Shown: positions 1-10,624 of the stretch, one piece after another
Position numbering within the stretch: the first letter of the stretch is position 1
Layout: every line of letters begins with the position of its first letter
NCBI GenBank assembly: GCA_037893245.1
Contig: JBAIAA010000414.1
Coordinates: 1,154,001-1,218,000, forward strand
Source of the DNA: Crossaster papposus
Taxonomy: Eukaryota; Echinodermata; Asteroidea; Velatida; Solasteridae
Length of the DNA: 64,000 bases
Reading direction: 5' to 3'
Position numbers and translations under genes: made by a program
Notes under the pieces: model-generated
Databases searched by the model: none
What the model was told of the DNA's origin: nothing
What the model saw: the letters and a program-made list of their open reading frames with translations, nothing else

Positions 1-635
1 CCTCGTTGCTCCTAATTGATTTAGATGTCGCATTTTTGATAGACTTAATTCACTTATTTGGTTAAGCAAGACTATGGAACGTCTGGTTAAAATGGATGTA
101 TGGGCAGTTTTTGAAAGTACCGGTTGTAAGTATTTTTTTAACGGTAGGCCGACCATTGTTGGAAACTGATACAAAAATTCAAATATCTTGACAGAACAGT
201 TAAGTAAGGCATTTCATAATAATTTAGCATTTTATTTTTGTTATGTTTGCACAATTTATTTTAGAAACTACATTTTATTTTCTGATGTTGCAGTAACACA
301 TTTTAAATTACAGTTTTGAATTTTGTTATATAAATTTGTCCCTAATAACAAGTTTGTACCAGTTTGTTTAACCAGATTTATTTTCAAATTACCAGACCAA
401 AAAGGGGGGGGGGGGGGGGGAGGTATTTTGTCATCTAAAAAAAAAATAGTTTGTTTATATTCAGTAAAATATTTCTGTTTTGATAATGCACTTACTAATA
501 CAAGATGCCAACACTTTATTTACATGTTTTTGCCGACATTCTCTGCAGTAAGGGCATTATATCAAGTCATCCACTACCCGCCATAAAATCTGACGGAAAT
601 TGTTTGTTGTTATACACGTCCTCAGACGCGAACTG
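1..635. other. Intron, no gene seen
   Basis: This is AT-rich sequence downstream of the last recognised exon on the gene strand. It holds a 17-base G run (404-420) and the left arm (450-602) of an inverted repeat whose partner is at 2221-2402. No following alpha2/delta exon was recognised. Confidence 0.6.
450..602 (+). repeat. Inverted-repeat arm (partner 2221-2402)
   Basis: The shared blocks CAAGATGCCAACACTT, TTGCC(G/A)ACATTCT and CCCGCCATAAAATCTGA recur in reverse complement, in mirrored order, at 2221-2402. The arms diverge by substitutions and small indels. Together they enclose the exon at 897-1065. Confidence 0.75.
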
Positions 636-835
636 GTTAGCCAGTTCCAGTCAGATGCCATCCGCAAAGTTTTTTCGGAATTCAAAATGGATGTCAGCGA
701 CCGAGGCAAGAAATATCAGGGTTTGCTACCCACAATTGCCGGCCTGATGAACCCGTCTCGAATCAAGGTTCTTGAAAAACAATCACGAGCCTGGGCCAGA
801 TCAATGTCAAAATCATCACGGCGTGAACTGGTTAA
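636..835 (-). mobile_element. Fam-A miniature element, minus orientation
   Basis: Fam-A elements begin TTAACCAGTTCG(C/T)GCC and end with its reverse complement, with a GC-richer interior (blocks such as GGCCTTGCTCG and CCGAGGC). They have no coding capacity. This copy ends GCGTGAACTGGTTAA at 835 and has a degenerate left end near GGTTAGCCAGTTCC. It lies about 60 bp past the donor of the exon at 897-1065. Confidence 0.8.
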
Positions 836-896
836 CATTGAAGATTGCAATGTATGTCGAGATAAATTGTAAAGGCAAAACATGGATTTTACTCAC

Positions 897-1065
897 CAAA
901 GTTGTAGACATTGGCAGCAACTTGGACGGTACTGTTGATAATGTTGACAGGAATGTTGTTGAAGTGTTCGTTGGGCGTTAGGGCAAACTCTTTGCGTAAA
1001 TGAAGGTCTCTGTCATTGCGACCGGTGGTGTTGGTGTTGATTAGGTTGGAGTTGAAGTACTCAAA
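897..1065 (-). CDS. CACNA2D: alpha2/delta subunit, exon leading to the VWA domain (phase 0 to phase 1)
   Basis: The exon is 169 bp, encoding 56 codons plus one base. It starts FEYFNSNLIN, carries HFNNIPVN near its centre and ends VQVAANVYNF before the donor GTGAGT. The acceptor is a T-rich tract ending CCCAAAG. The EYFN..LIN, KEF.L.P..HFNN(L/I)PVN and S.VQV..N.YN blocks are diagnostic of CACNA2D3/4-type proteins in the VWA_N region. Two N-glycosylation sequons are visible (NTT and NST), as expected for an extracellular subunit. Skipping would shift the frame. The exon is tightly bracketed by two oppositely oriented Fam-A copies (636-835 and 1183-1402) and by a longer inverted repeat (450-602 and 2221-2402). 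Confidence 0.94.
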
Positions 1066-1182
1066 CTTTGGGAGTAAAAACAACAACAAGATTTAGGTAA
1101 CAAAATTTAATGGTTGTGATCTGAACCTGCTACCTCCCAAATACTGGCACAGAGTTTCACTTGTCGTTCTTTGCTTCTCATG

Positions 1183-1402
1183 TTAACCAGTTCGTGCCGG
1201 GATTATTTTAAACATCAACGAGCCGAGGCACGAGATTATTTTTAACGAAACTCGATCCGAGGCGGGTTTAGGCCGATGGTACCAGGAAGCACACCCACGC
1301 ATTTCCGGCCTTGCTCGCTGCTGACAGACATTTTCGGCCTTGCTCGTGACGTGTTTATGCGTCATCTGTTTTGAATCTGGGAAAAACTGTGCGTGTTAAA
1401 TA
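1183..1402 (+). mobile_element. Fam-A element, plus orientation, 3' end lost
   Basis: It starts with an intact TTAACCAGTTCGTGCCGGG. The interior matches the best copies through the CGTCATC(T/C)GTTTTGAATC block, then breaks off near GTGCGTGTTAAATA. It is inverted relative to the copy at 636-835, with the exon 897-1065 between them. Confidence 0.85.
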
Positions 1403-1670
1403 TCGCAAATGCGGTGCAATTTCGCAGCGCGCAAAACTTACCCCTGACGTCATAAATTCGAAAAAGTAGAAGCAAGGTGAACAAAAAATTAAAAAATTAG
1501 GAATTGCTTGAAAGCCTGAAAACAGGTATGCACTAAAAAAATCAGACTGGTCTAACCGTACACTGAGCAACTGGATGAAACATGGTTAAAATAGTTTTGC
1601 ATCCGATTTCACAGGATTCGATGGTACCAGCATAAAAGGACCGCATCACTCTGAATTCACCAGATGCAGG

Positions 1671-1980
1671 ATTAATAACCAGTTCGCGCCGGAGGACGTA
1701 TATATCCGCAAAATGTTCCCGATATTAAAAAAGGGATGCTCAATAAACACGTCCCGAGCAAGGCCCCCCAAAATTAATTACTATCTAGGATGACGCGTTA
1801 ATCCGTCAGGCACAGCAGTTTAATTCCGCGGAGGACGTGTATATACGCTGCAAACGTTTTCTTGGTTGTTGCAGTTGACGTGTATTTATGCTAAAAGTTA
1901 TCCGCTAGAGCTGCTGAGGACGGGTATACACGACTGACATGTATGGCATACACGCGGCAGACGTTGCCAAGCATGCTTCA
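1671..1980 (-). repeat. Fam-A fragment followed by degenerate GAGGACGTGTATA motifs
   Basis: A truncated minus-orientation Fam-A end (AACCAGTTCGCGCCGGAGG, then ACACGTCCCGAGCAAGGCC) occupies about 1675-1767. Further on, GAGGACGTGTATATACGC-like motifs recur around 1835, 1917 and 1990 with decreasing fidelity. This looks like several old Fam-A ends in a row. Confidence 0.55.
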
Positions 1981-2220
1981 ATGACGAGGTGGCATGTATA
2001 CCTGCTATATTGTGGTATCACGCTTCAGTGATTAGGCCTATTCAACACCCTAGTTCCATTGTCTTCATTGAATTCATACAGCTGAGGATTATCAGCTGCG
2101 TTCAGTAATTTCTTGACATTCAATTTTCCCAACTATTGTTCCTTAGTCTCCTTTGAAATTCTTGAAAAGGTGCTTTTAAGCTGGGCTTGCAAATATTTGT
2201 ATATATTTTATTACTGCCTA

Positions 2221-2402
2221 CCCTCAGATTTTATGGCGGGTTGCGGTTGACGTAATATCAAGCCCTGACTGCAGAGAGAAAAATGCCCTATGCGACAGAA
2301 TGTTGGCAAAAACAAGTAAATAACGATGCTAATAAACTAAGTGTTGGCATCTTGTAGTAGTTGCATTCTCAAAACAAAAATATTTTACTAAATAAAACAA
2401 TA
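2221..2402 (-). repeat. Inverted-repeat arm (partner 450-602)
   Basis: Reverse-complement counterpart of 450-602, somewhat longer because of an insertion around AGCATCGTTATTTAC on the minus strand. The two arms may be the ends of one old element of about 1.95 kb, or two separate insertions. Confidence 0.7.
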
Positions 2403-2525
2403 AATTTCGCCAGTGGTCTCGGTAACTTGAAAATAAACCCGGCGCGATCTGGTTAACTACATTGTGTAATTAGATTCACAAAGGAAGTCACATGATTAAA
2501 ACTTGATGGCTGCCATTTTGTCATC

Positions 2526-2605
2526 CGGTGACTGGTCATCAGGTGCTTGGTTATCATGTGACTGGTCATCATATGACTGATCAACATGTGACCGATTATG
2601 GAATG
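2526..2605 (+). repeat. Short degenerate minisatellite (TGACTGGTCATCA-like)
   Basis: About five imperfect 13-16-bp units of the form TGACTGGTCATCATA. Confidence 0.7.
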
Positions 2606-2675
2606 GTATCGGGCAAAAAACGGGTAACATCTCTTGCTCTGCAAAGGTGTGTGGAAAAGTGTGCGGCGGGCTTAC

Positions 2676-2910
2676 ATAACCAGTTCGTGCCAGGATTATT
2701 TTTCAATTGACACGGCCAGAAACAGGCATGTTTTTCACACACCTTATTCCGAGACAGGTTCATGCTGGCATCTGTGGGTAGCACACCCTGACGAGCCTGA
2801 CGCTTAGAGATATTTCCAGCCTTGCTCGTGACATATTTATCCATCATCCTGTTTGAATTCTGGAAACACTTTGCATTTTATACACATGGCATCCAACTTG
2901 AACTGGTTAA
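2676..2910 (+). mobile_element. Fam-A element, near full length
   Basis: It runs from (A)TAACCAGTTCGTGCC to CTTGAACTGGTTAA. It is followed after about 70 bp by a GTCAGTCGGTCATTGACTC simple array (2976-3017). The Fam-A copy at 35394-35632 is followed by a similar GTCAGTCAAGCACTCA array. Confidence 0.85.
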
Positions 2911-2975
2911 GGCCGACTACCCCAAGCTTGACCCACAAATCTCAGTTTTTCGAGTATTAATTATTTCTACTTTCT

Positions 2976-3017
2976 AGTCAGTCGGTCATTGACTCGGTCA
3001 TTGACTCAGTCAGTCAC
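2976..3017 (+). repeat. GTCATTGACTCG simple array
   Basis: Short tandem of 12-bp-like units (GGTCATTGACTC) with GTCAGTC variants. Confidence 0.7.
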
Positions 3018-3299
3018 AGGGTATGGCTAGCCCTTTAGCTGCAGCAAAAACTGATTGATTGCAGATGCATGGACACAGTAAATATGACACGTCTCTAATG
3101 GCTAGCAATATCACATCCGACCCCAATCTGGTCATTCCCTGACAGATATTTCCCAACAATAACAAGAGAAAAGAAAATAAAATTTTCCAGGAGATGTTCC
3201 GTAGCAAGACACGGACGTTCATTGACTTCGTGCAGGAATCACGGATGTCACATTCTATTATGGCAGGGCAGACAACTTGCATTCAAGATGTGGGTGACA

Positions 3300-3598
3300 T
3301 GGGTGGTGTATATAGTGCGTAAAGTATACACCTCGTACCGCTGTGGCCTGGATTCGAGTCCCGTCTCAGGTCACATGGGAGTAGAGTGGCTTAATGATTC
3401 TCTCCTGTGCCTGATTCTCTCTGAATTTTTGTTCCTCAACACTTTTGATCTGGCTGTGCTCCGAGGTCAGACATGAGTCACATGGCAGCTGCCTAAGGTG
3501 CCTTTACATGCTTTCAAGTCGACCACGTTGTAGCTGCGTCCTTTGCAATCAGCTTTTGCTGTGAGTAAGGATGATTAGCCACCACCTTACCCCGTCCC
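3300..3598 (+). repeat. tRNA-derived SINE-like repeat
   Basis: A B-box-like GGATTCGAGTCCCG sits at 3350-3363, with a poor A-box-like stretch upstream. The body has the C/T-rich look of a SINE (CTCTCCTGTGCCTGATTCTC) and no coding frame. The family was not identified. Confidence 0.6.
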
Positions 3599-3629
3599 AA
3601 TTACTCCGAGAACATAATATAGACCTTCA

Positions 3630-3782
3630 CTGGAGTCGAGCCGAGTCTTCCGAAGAGGAATCAAGTCGAGTTGAGTCATATTTTTGCAGTGACTTGAGTC
3701 GAGTCGAGCCATTTACGTATTGGTACTCAACTTAAGTCGAGTCACCAAAATATACGACTCAAGTCACTGTCTCCAGTCATTA
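3630..3782 (+). repeat. GAGTCGAGT minisatellite
   Basis: Repeats of GAGTCGAG(T/C) and its complement ACTCAAGTC, interrupted by short unique pieces. It lies about 190 bp on the 3' side of the 60-bp exon in transcript sense. Confidence 0.75.
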
Positions 3783-3974
3783 CAACACTAAAAGAAAATG
3801 AATAGACTCACAAATAGCATTGTAGTCGAGTTTATAAGAAGTCCCAGTATTGTATGTTTGATTACAACAATGTCAGCCTTGATTGATAAGTTGATTCATA
3901 TCAGTCTGCTCACGCGAGTTGTAATGGGCGAGCACTTAGACGATTCAGGCGCAGCCTTAGGTTGAGTCACGTAC

Positions 3975-4034
3975 CTGTATATCTGGGTCGTAATCATGAG
4001 ATTCATGTGCCTCTTCCACTTTATCTCTGAGTTT
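3975..4034 (-). CDS. CACNA2D: alpha2/delta subunit, 20-codon exon (phase 0/0)
   Basis: This 60-bp exon encodes KLRDKVEEAHESHDYDPDIQ. It has a clear acceptor (AATTTCTTCTACAG just before it) and the donor GTACGTG just after. The VEEAH...H.(Y/F)D.D(I/L)Q pattern is the alpha2/delta stretch that immediately precedes the (F/Y)EYFN segment encoded by the next exon. It was too short to show as a long open frame and was found by following the protein from the neighbouring exons. It is an exact multiple of three with phase 0 on both sides, so it is a possible cassette exon. A GAGTCGAGT-type minisatellite (3630-3782) and a SINE-like repeat lie in the intron on its 3' side. Confidence 0.93.
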
Positions 4035-4184
4035 CTGTAGAAGAAATTAACAAGATATAATGTTTTGCGTCAATTTCTATAGTTTAAAGGATAGAGTATA
4101 ACATTTGCAACAATCTAAAAAGTAACCAACCACATTTATATTATTGTATATACACATATAGATATATTTATTTATTTATGATTC

Positions 4185-4398
4185 CTCTCTGTGACTGGAC
4201 CAACAAGCTTTCGGGCTACAGTGTTTGAGTACACTTTTGTTGATCCTGGCCATCACAGATTGGTTTATATGTTTTGTTTGTCTTCATCCTCTATCCCACT
4301 CCCTCTTAGTCTTAACCGTAAAGGTATATTGTTCCCTATGTATTGTTTGCTTGTTCTATTGGCCGAATAAAGAATAAGAATAATAAGAATAAGAATTA
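4185..4398 (+). repeat. Retroelement 3' tail-like fragment with (AATAAG)n end
   Basis: A C/T-rich stretch ends GCCGAATAAAGAATAAGAATAA and continues as AATAAG repeats. This resembles the 3' end of a non-LTR retrotransposon or SINE. There is no second copy in the window, so the class is open. Confidence 0.4.
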
Positions 4399-4410
4399 TT
4401 AGTGAAAAGA

Positions 4411-4472
4411 ACCCTAACTCCCGGGTGTGTGCAAAATCATATTGATTTTGGAGGATTTGGGAGGGTTAGGGT
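4411..4472. repeat. Fam-G short foldback with telomere-like ends
   Basis: Begins ACCCTAACTCCC and ends GGGAGGGTTAGGGT. Both arms also share a CAAAATCA/TGATTTTG block. A related inverted repeat is at 32611-32731. Confidence 0.7.
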
Positions 4473-4485
4473 CAAAAGATTTGAG

Positions 4486-4943
4486 TTACATTAACTAACA
4501 CTATTAATGGCATGCTGTCATTTTGAAGAAATGAATAAAAGGCCATTTCCAAATATGTGTCTACAGACACATTTTTGGAAATGTTCATTAGTAGTTGGTT
4601 TTTAATCCAGGAATGGTGTGAGCAAGCGTTGCAAAAACACACATGTTCGTACTTTGTTTTGGATTCCATAGATTCAGTGCGTGATATCCATAGCTGCAAT
4701 CGGCTGAATGAGAACTTTTTACGAATGCCGAATCTGAAGCAAATCAAAATACGACTCAGCAACTTTTTGATTTGAAATTGAGATCCTAGAATAATTTTGT
4801 CTTGAAAAATACTCGCATTCACAGAGCTAAAACTTTGGATTTTGAGCACTTTTGCTGCTTCAAAAGAAAAAATGTACCGATGACAAATGACCTACTTTTG
4901 AATAATTCTGATTCCGACCACTTTCGATGCACACTTTGACAGT
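4486..4943 (+). repeat. Fam-H dispersed repeat (partner 10625-11180)
   Basis: Blocks shared in the same order with 10625-11180 include GACTCAGCAA, TTCACAGAG(C/A)TAAAACTT, TTTGAGCACTTT and GACAAATG. It ends exactly where a Fam-A copy begins. The 125-codon minus-strand frame here is not conserved in the partner. Confidence 0.7.
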
Positions 4944-5132
4944 TTAACCAGTTCGTGCCGAGATTATTTTGACAATGACCGGGCCCAGACACAGGATTGT
5001 TTTCATGAACCTCAATCTGAGTCGGGTTCAGGCCTCTTTTGCTGCAAGCCGGTCGCTAAAATATTTTTCCGGCTTTGTTCGTGATGTGTTAATCCATTAT
5101 CTGTTTTGAATTTTTGACGTGAATTAGTTAAA
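4944..5132 (+). mobile_element. Fam-A element, diverged
   Basis: Starts TTAACCAGTTCGTGCCGAG and ends GACGTGAATTAGTTAA. It is shorter than the best copies, with internal deletions around the GGCCTTGCTCG block. Confidence 0.8.
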
Positions 5133-6776
5133 ACAAAGCATAATTTGACTTTTCACAGTTTTTACACATTGCAAAATAGTAATGAACTTGTTCTCGATTA
5201 AAATATATGACGTACAGAAAACTAAAGTCGATCAATTTCTTGATACGCTCAGACAAACCAAAACAAGTTTTCGTATTTTACTCACAAGTTTCAAATTGAT
5301 TGCTCATTTTTGTATGGGATGATCAATTAAATCCCTTAAAGTTCTCCAACAGAAATATCCTTTACGGAATAGTTTGCATAAACTCTGAGCCAATAAAGGT
5401 TCCTCCCCCACCAATCGAAGAGAAAAATCAATCGAAACTGACCGACAGTGGCACGATTGTTGAAACATGATCAGACCTGCCACACTTTATGCACGAGTGA
5501 TCAGGTTTCATACTTTCCATACCTACAGAAGTGAAGCGTGGAGTCTATCGGTCCCGGTCCTCCAAGTCTTGCCAAACACGGACAAAAAAAGGAGATGCGA
5601 ACACAGGATTGTATTTCACCAAAACATGCACAAACACGCCACCGCTGCAGAACTACAACTGCTGATTCACAGCATGAGAAAAGCACAGTCAGACAAACTT
5701 ATTTGTCAAACTTATTACAATGTATAAACTTTATTAGCCTGCCTTGGAATTTGGGCAAACCAGCCCCGCATTTACTGAACATTAGCCACCGCTTTAAGTG
5801 ATCTGTTTTAAGAAACCAATAACTGGAACACCAATAACTGGAACAACAATCACTTGAACAAACTAGGTCCGCACTCCACAAACAATGCGTCAGTGAAGCC
5901 CCCTGTGACAGAGCCCCTTTTGACAAAGCACCCCCCCCCCCCTTCCGATGGAGCCCCCTTACAGGTTTTTCATATCCTCCCAACCCATGTTTGTTAATTC
6001 TTTACCACTGTCATTTTGCCTCCTAATAAAATCTTGCTAGGATCAAAATATCATGTATCAGACCCTTATTAATTTATTTGATTTGTATATTTCAGGTCAT
6101 TCCAGTCAAAAAGTAGTTTGCAGCAGTTTTAATCTTTTGAAAGTTATGTTTATCTTTACTTTTGGTTGATTCATCTAGTTAAGATTAACATTACAATCAT
6201 TTTCCCTATCATGGTAGTTCGGTTTTCCAAATGCGCATCTGCACATCAAGATTTCACCATTTTTCTTTCAAGATAAACATTTCATCGTATGTGTGTGGAA
6301 GCATAGCGGTACGTACCAGCAAATTTAACAAGATCGTTGTTAAAAATTTAAAAAAAAACCTGTTAAGACAGCAAAACGTTTTCAGGCATTTTGGGTGTGC
6401 AAACTTTTGTTTAAACAAATGTTACCATCGTCTTTTCGCTTGCACAGAAAGAAAAAAATAATAATATGGATTTTGATTACCACGCCCCTTATAGGCATGT
6501 GTGCATTTATTTGCCGCGGGTATCCCAATTTTTTTGTTAAAGATGGACTACAACGAAAACTCGGACCTTGTTTATGTTGTGTTCAGGTAACACTTTATTG
6601 TTACGGTCATGTTTTTCTCTAAATAATTTTGTTGCAATTTGACCAAAAAAATTAGACCTCGATTCTTTGATTTTGAAATTTCCCGCCCTGTACTAGTTCC
6701 CGGCAAAGATCCACTGAAAACCACAATGAAATCCACGATATAGTACCAGCGGACTTGTAAACCAGTGAAAAGTGAC
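5133..6776. other. Intron, no gene seen
   Basis: AT-rich sequence with a GC-richer patch at 5470-5700 that shows no convincing exon, a 12-base C run (5931-5942), and only short open frames without recognisable motifs. Confidence 0.6.
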
Positions 6777-7030
6777 GACGTACTACCCATGAAAACGCAT
6801 ACATGGTGGCCCTGAAGGGACTCCGCAGATCGCGAATATCGACGTCAAATTTGACGTCAATATTCGCGACTTTTGGGGAAAGTCGTGAATATCGACGTCA
6901 AATTTGACGTCGATATTCGCGACTTTCCCCAAAAGTCGCGAATATTGACGTCAAATTTGACGTCAATATTCGCGATCTGCGGAGTCCCTTCAGGGCCACC
7001 ATATGTATGCGTTTTCATTGGTAGTACGTC
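6777..7030. repeat. 254-bp near-perfect palindrome with nested 38-bp palindromes
   Basis: GACGTACTACC at 6777 pairs with GGTAGTACGTC ending 7030, and the arms match throughout apart from a 2-bp indel and a few mismatches. Inside are three 38-bp palindromes (6831-6868, 6884-6921, 6937-6974), each with the core GACGTCAAATTTGACGTC. Exact TGACGTCA octamers (the CREB/ATF consensus) lie at 6852-6859, 6946-6953 and 6958-6965. It is probably a foldback miniature element. DNA would be able to extrude a cruciform here, and RNA from either strand would be a long hairpin. Confidence 0.95.
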
Positions 7031-8273
7031 ACACACAAAGTATGAATTATTCATGAGTTAAGGGCTTTTGCTGAAACTGAGTTTTTCTGGGTCGTAGAAC
7101 GCCGATCAATTTTGTTGTTTTTTGCATGAAGGAACAAGATTTATTGAATACTAATGATATAGTAGTAATCATTATACATTTCTCGAACAAAAAACAGCAA
7201 CACAGCCTTTATCATTATTCCGTTGTAGTCCATCTTTAAAATCTTGTTGTGCACATACACAGCTGGACAATTCAGTGGTTGACCAATTCACCCGACCAAA
7301 CCACCCCCTTCCCCAACACCACCCCACCCCACCCCACACCAACCCCTCCTTGAGCATAAACTAAATCTGCCACTGCAAATTAAGAATCTGCCACACATTT
7401 TGAAAAAAAAATCTTTAATAACCTAAGCGTCTATGAAGCATGGCCAATATTATATTATATACCACACCAGAACCAAGAAAGGCAAGATTACCCTTGCAAT
7501 CAATGAAACTTCCTCAGGCATTCCTTGGGTAAAGGGGGGAAATTAATAGATGCGGTTTATTGTTAAGGTCTCTTCCGGCCTGACCTCAGTGAATATCGAG
7601 GATTTTGTTTCCTTGGGATTTCGGCGATAAAATTTAACATGGCATGAATACAAATGAAAATCTTTAGCTGAGGGAAATATGGACTTGATGAAAATAAATT
7701 GAGTTAATATAAGTTTTCTCTTTCAATTTCGGCAAAGATGAGCAGCCAATGTCGCTTTCATACATTCATATTAAAGCTATTTTGCCTCTTCGATTGCTAC
7801 TTTGTTTCAAATTAAGAACTCATGCATTCAATTTCGTTTTCAGTCATGCGAATTCATTCTGCATTATATTCAATTTAGCATACACCTTTTTTAATGCATA
7901 TTCATTATCCAATAATTAGTTAGACTGGAGATTTTCACGAAAATGTAATTTTCATTTTTTTTAACATGCAATCAATTTCACAAATTAAGAAGAAAAAGTA
8001 AAAATAAAAAAATGCAAACTGGTACTAGATGAATTTGTACAAATATCTGTACTTTAATTCAAACTTATCTTTGTTTTCTTTGTTCTTTTCTTTATTCTTT
8101 CTCCTTTTGTTCTTGTTTGACAACATTTTAATTTTTTGATTCTCTGATTACATTTGTGTGGTTTTTGTTACTTTATTTTTTTAAAACTTTATTCTGTAAT
8201 GTGTTTTAAAACATTTATGTTAATCGACTTTCTTTAACCTGTCTTATTGTTTAAGTGTCTTTATAATTCTTAA
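7031..8273. other. Intron, no gene seen
   Basis: Strongly AT-rich, with a CCCCACCCCACCCCAC-type patch near 7305-7345. No coding signal. Confidence 0.6.
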
Positions 8274-8866
8274 GGCCCAGTCACACCGGGCCTACGACCA
8301 GTTTACAACCTAGCTGCGACCAACAAATGTTTAAAATCGCAGGCAAATCGTAGAAATTGGTCGCAGAGGTTGTAGGGTGATCACTAGAGCAAAATCAGTC
8401 GCAGTAAGGTCGATAGTCATGTTCCGTTGAAAACTTCTGACCTGCGATTCCAAATTGTAAGAGGTCTTACATGGTCGAACCACCAGTCGTGGATGATCGC
8501 GGGTCACGCAGTCGCACGATTGGTCATGCAACTGGCCGTGCCACTTGACGATTGGTGGTGCCAACTGACGATTGGTCCTGCCACCTGTCATTTGACCTCC
8601 GGATCGATCGTGTGAGCGGTCGCTGATCACCACTACTAGTCGCACGACTACCTACGATTGATCTTGCCATCGATTTTCTCCAATCGTTAGTGATCGCATG
8701 ACCACACGTACCACAAATCGTACGATGACCTACCACCAGTCTTAAAGAGCAATCGTAGTATGTGACGTACCCCTAATGGAGATTATAGCAAGCATTGCTA
8801 ATTGGTCAGACCTTGACCAAATAGCCAACAATCGCACAATCAGAAATTGTACTGTGACTGAGGCTT
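8274..8866. mobile_element. Candidate 590-bp inverted-repeat element (GGCCCAGTCACAC ends)
   Basis: The left end AAGGCCCAGTCACACCGG is mirrored by CTGTGACTGAGGCTT at the right. The interior is dense in TCGCACGA, CGATTGGT and GATC-type words on both strands, suggesting internal subrepeats. The overlapping open frames on both strands reflect this low-complexity composition. Confidence 0.6.
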
Positions 8867-10160
8867 GACCCTGGTTCGTTATAATTGTCCATTCAGATCA
8901 TTTTTTAAAGGCCATACTTAGACCCCACCTTCATGTATTGAAGTACAGAGTAACCCTCCACGTTTATTTAATTTTGTTTTCTTTATTAGCCTAACAATGT
9001 AGCTGTGCGTGCTCTCAATTTGTTGTTCTTTTCATGAGATTATTTTCATATCGATTGCCCACCGGCGTGGTTTGACCGTAGCTGGCAGGATTGGGTTGTG
9101 TATAAAAAGATTTATTGGTTGTTGTTACAATGTAGCCCAAATGCTAAAAGACAATTTTAAAAAACCAAAAAACCTCTAGTGTGGAGCAGCCAACCAAACA
9201 CAATAAAGAATGAACACAAATCTCCTCCCCTTTTCTTACTATAATACAAATGCGGAGACCGGCAAAATAAGATTTAACGTACAAGGGACCTCAGTAATGT
9301 GTTTAGCAAGACAGAATAATTGAATTACAGGTGGTAATATTGCATCCGATGGGACTTAATGCTTGGATGACAAATTGAAATCAATGCTAGCTTGGCGTGG
9401 ACCAAGAAAGGGGGGGGGGGGGGGGGGGGGGGGTTCAAACTGCGCTGGCGCCAGAGAAGATCAATTTTAAGTTTCTAAACATCCATCTTAAAAAAAATTG
9501 TTTAAGTTTGTTATTATGATCATTGATTTATTTCTGGTAATGAAGTTTTATCTGAATTTAACTCTGAGCCGGAAGAAACTAATGTTTAATTTTTGGCGTG
9601 GAAGGAGAGCTTCATAGATATTTCAGGGAGCATCCAAGAATCAGGTATTCTATGAAATAACCGCTTGTTGCACAGGCGTCTATAATATCTGTGCAGATCT
9701 GTGAATTAATTATGCACAACAATTGACCTTTTGACCTTTACATTTTGACCAATGAGCAGGCTAGTGTTGGGTAGGCCTTTGGCAAATCGCTTATTAGTTG
9801 ACACATGTACACACATCATACATTTTGTGTGTTTGCAAACTCAACAAATATTTTTCTGACGACTTCCAACTTTAGACATTTCAGTGTGATGACGGCAACA
9901 TTTATTTTAATCAGGCCTGGCTGGCCCAGCTCAAAAAAAGGATCAACTTGGCGTGGCTAGCTTGTCCAGGCTTAACCAGCAGTGTGACTCACTCCGTGCT
10001 CAGATTTAATAGAGATCAGTGGATGAATCCAGGGAAACAGGGTCAGCTGACACCTATCAACCAATCAGCAAGTTTGTCCACATTTCTGCTTGGAATGACG
10101 TCATACATGTATGCTAATATATTCACATATATCAGGTGTTAGTTCAGATTTCTGGCTCTG
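8867..10160. other. Intron, no gene seen
   Basis: Holds a 24-base G run (9410-9433). No exon or RNA gene seen. Confidence 0.6.
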
Positions 10161-10372
10161 ATAACCAGTTCGCTCTGGGATTATTTTAACATCACCGAGC
10201 TGAGGCGCGGGATTATTTTAAACAAAACTCGATCTGAGGCGGGTTCAAGCGATATCACCAGGAAGCACACCCACGCATTTTCGGCCTTGCTCGTGACATG
10301 TTTTTGCGTCATCCGTTTTGAATCTAGGGAAAACTTTGTGTGTATATACGCCCTCCGGCTCGAACTGGTTAA
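10161..10372 (+). mobile_element. Fam-A element
   Basis: ATAACCAGTTCGCTCTGGG to CGGCTCGAACTGGTTAA. One of the less diverged copies, but lacking one of the two GGCCTTGCTCG repeats seen in the longest copies. Confidence 0.88.
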
Positions 10373-10624
10373 CAACGTATGATACTTAAACTAAGAATCA
10401 CGAAGAGACTAAAGAAATAATATAAAGTATAATTCACATTATGATTACAGATAAGAAAGGAAAGAGACCAACATATTTTCAGAGGTTTTATAGAGATTTC
10501 TACAAGAAAACTGCAGAAATTTGTGGCTCCACAAAATAGTATTGACTTGCCATAAAGCTGTAGCAAACCTTTTGCAGCTAACCAAAAAAGTAACCAATCA
10601 AAATACTGTCAACAAACTTGTTGT

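Noticed and set aside
4472..4849. 125-codon minus-strand frame in Fam-H
   Set aside because: The partner repeat at 10625-11180 does not keep the frame.
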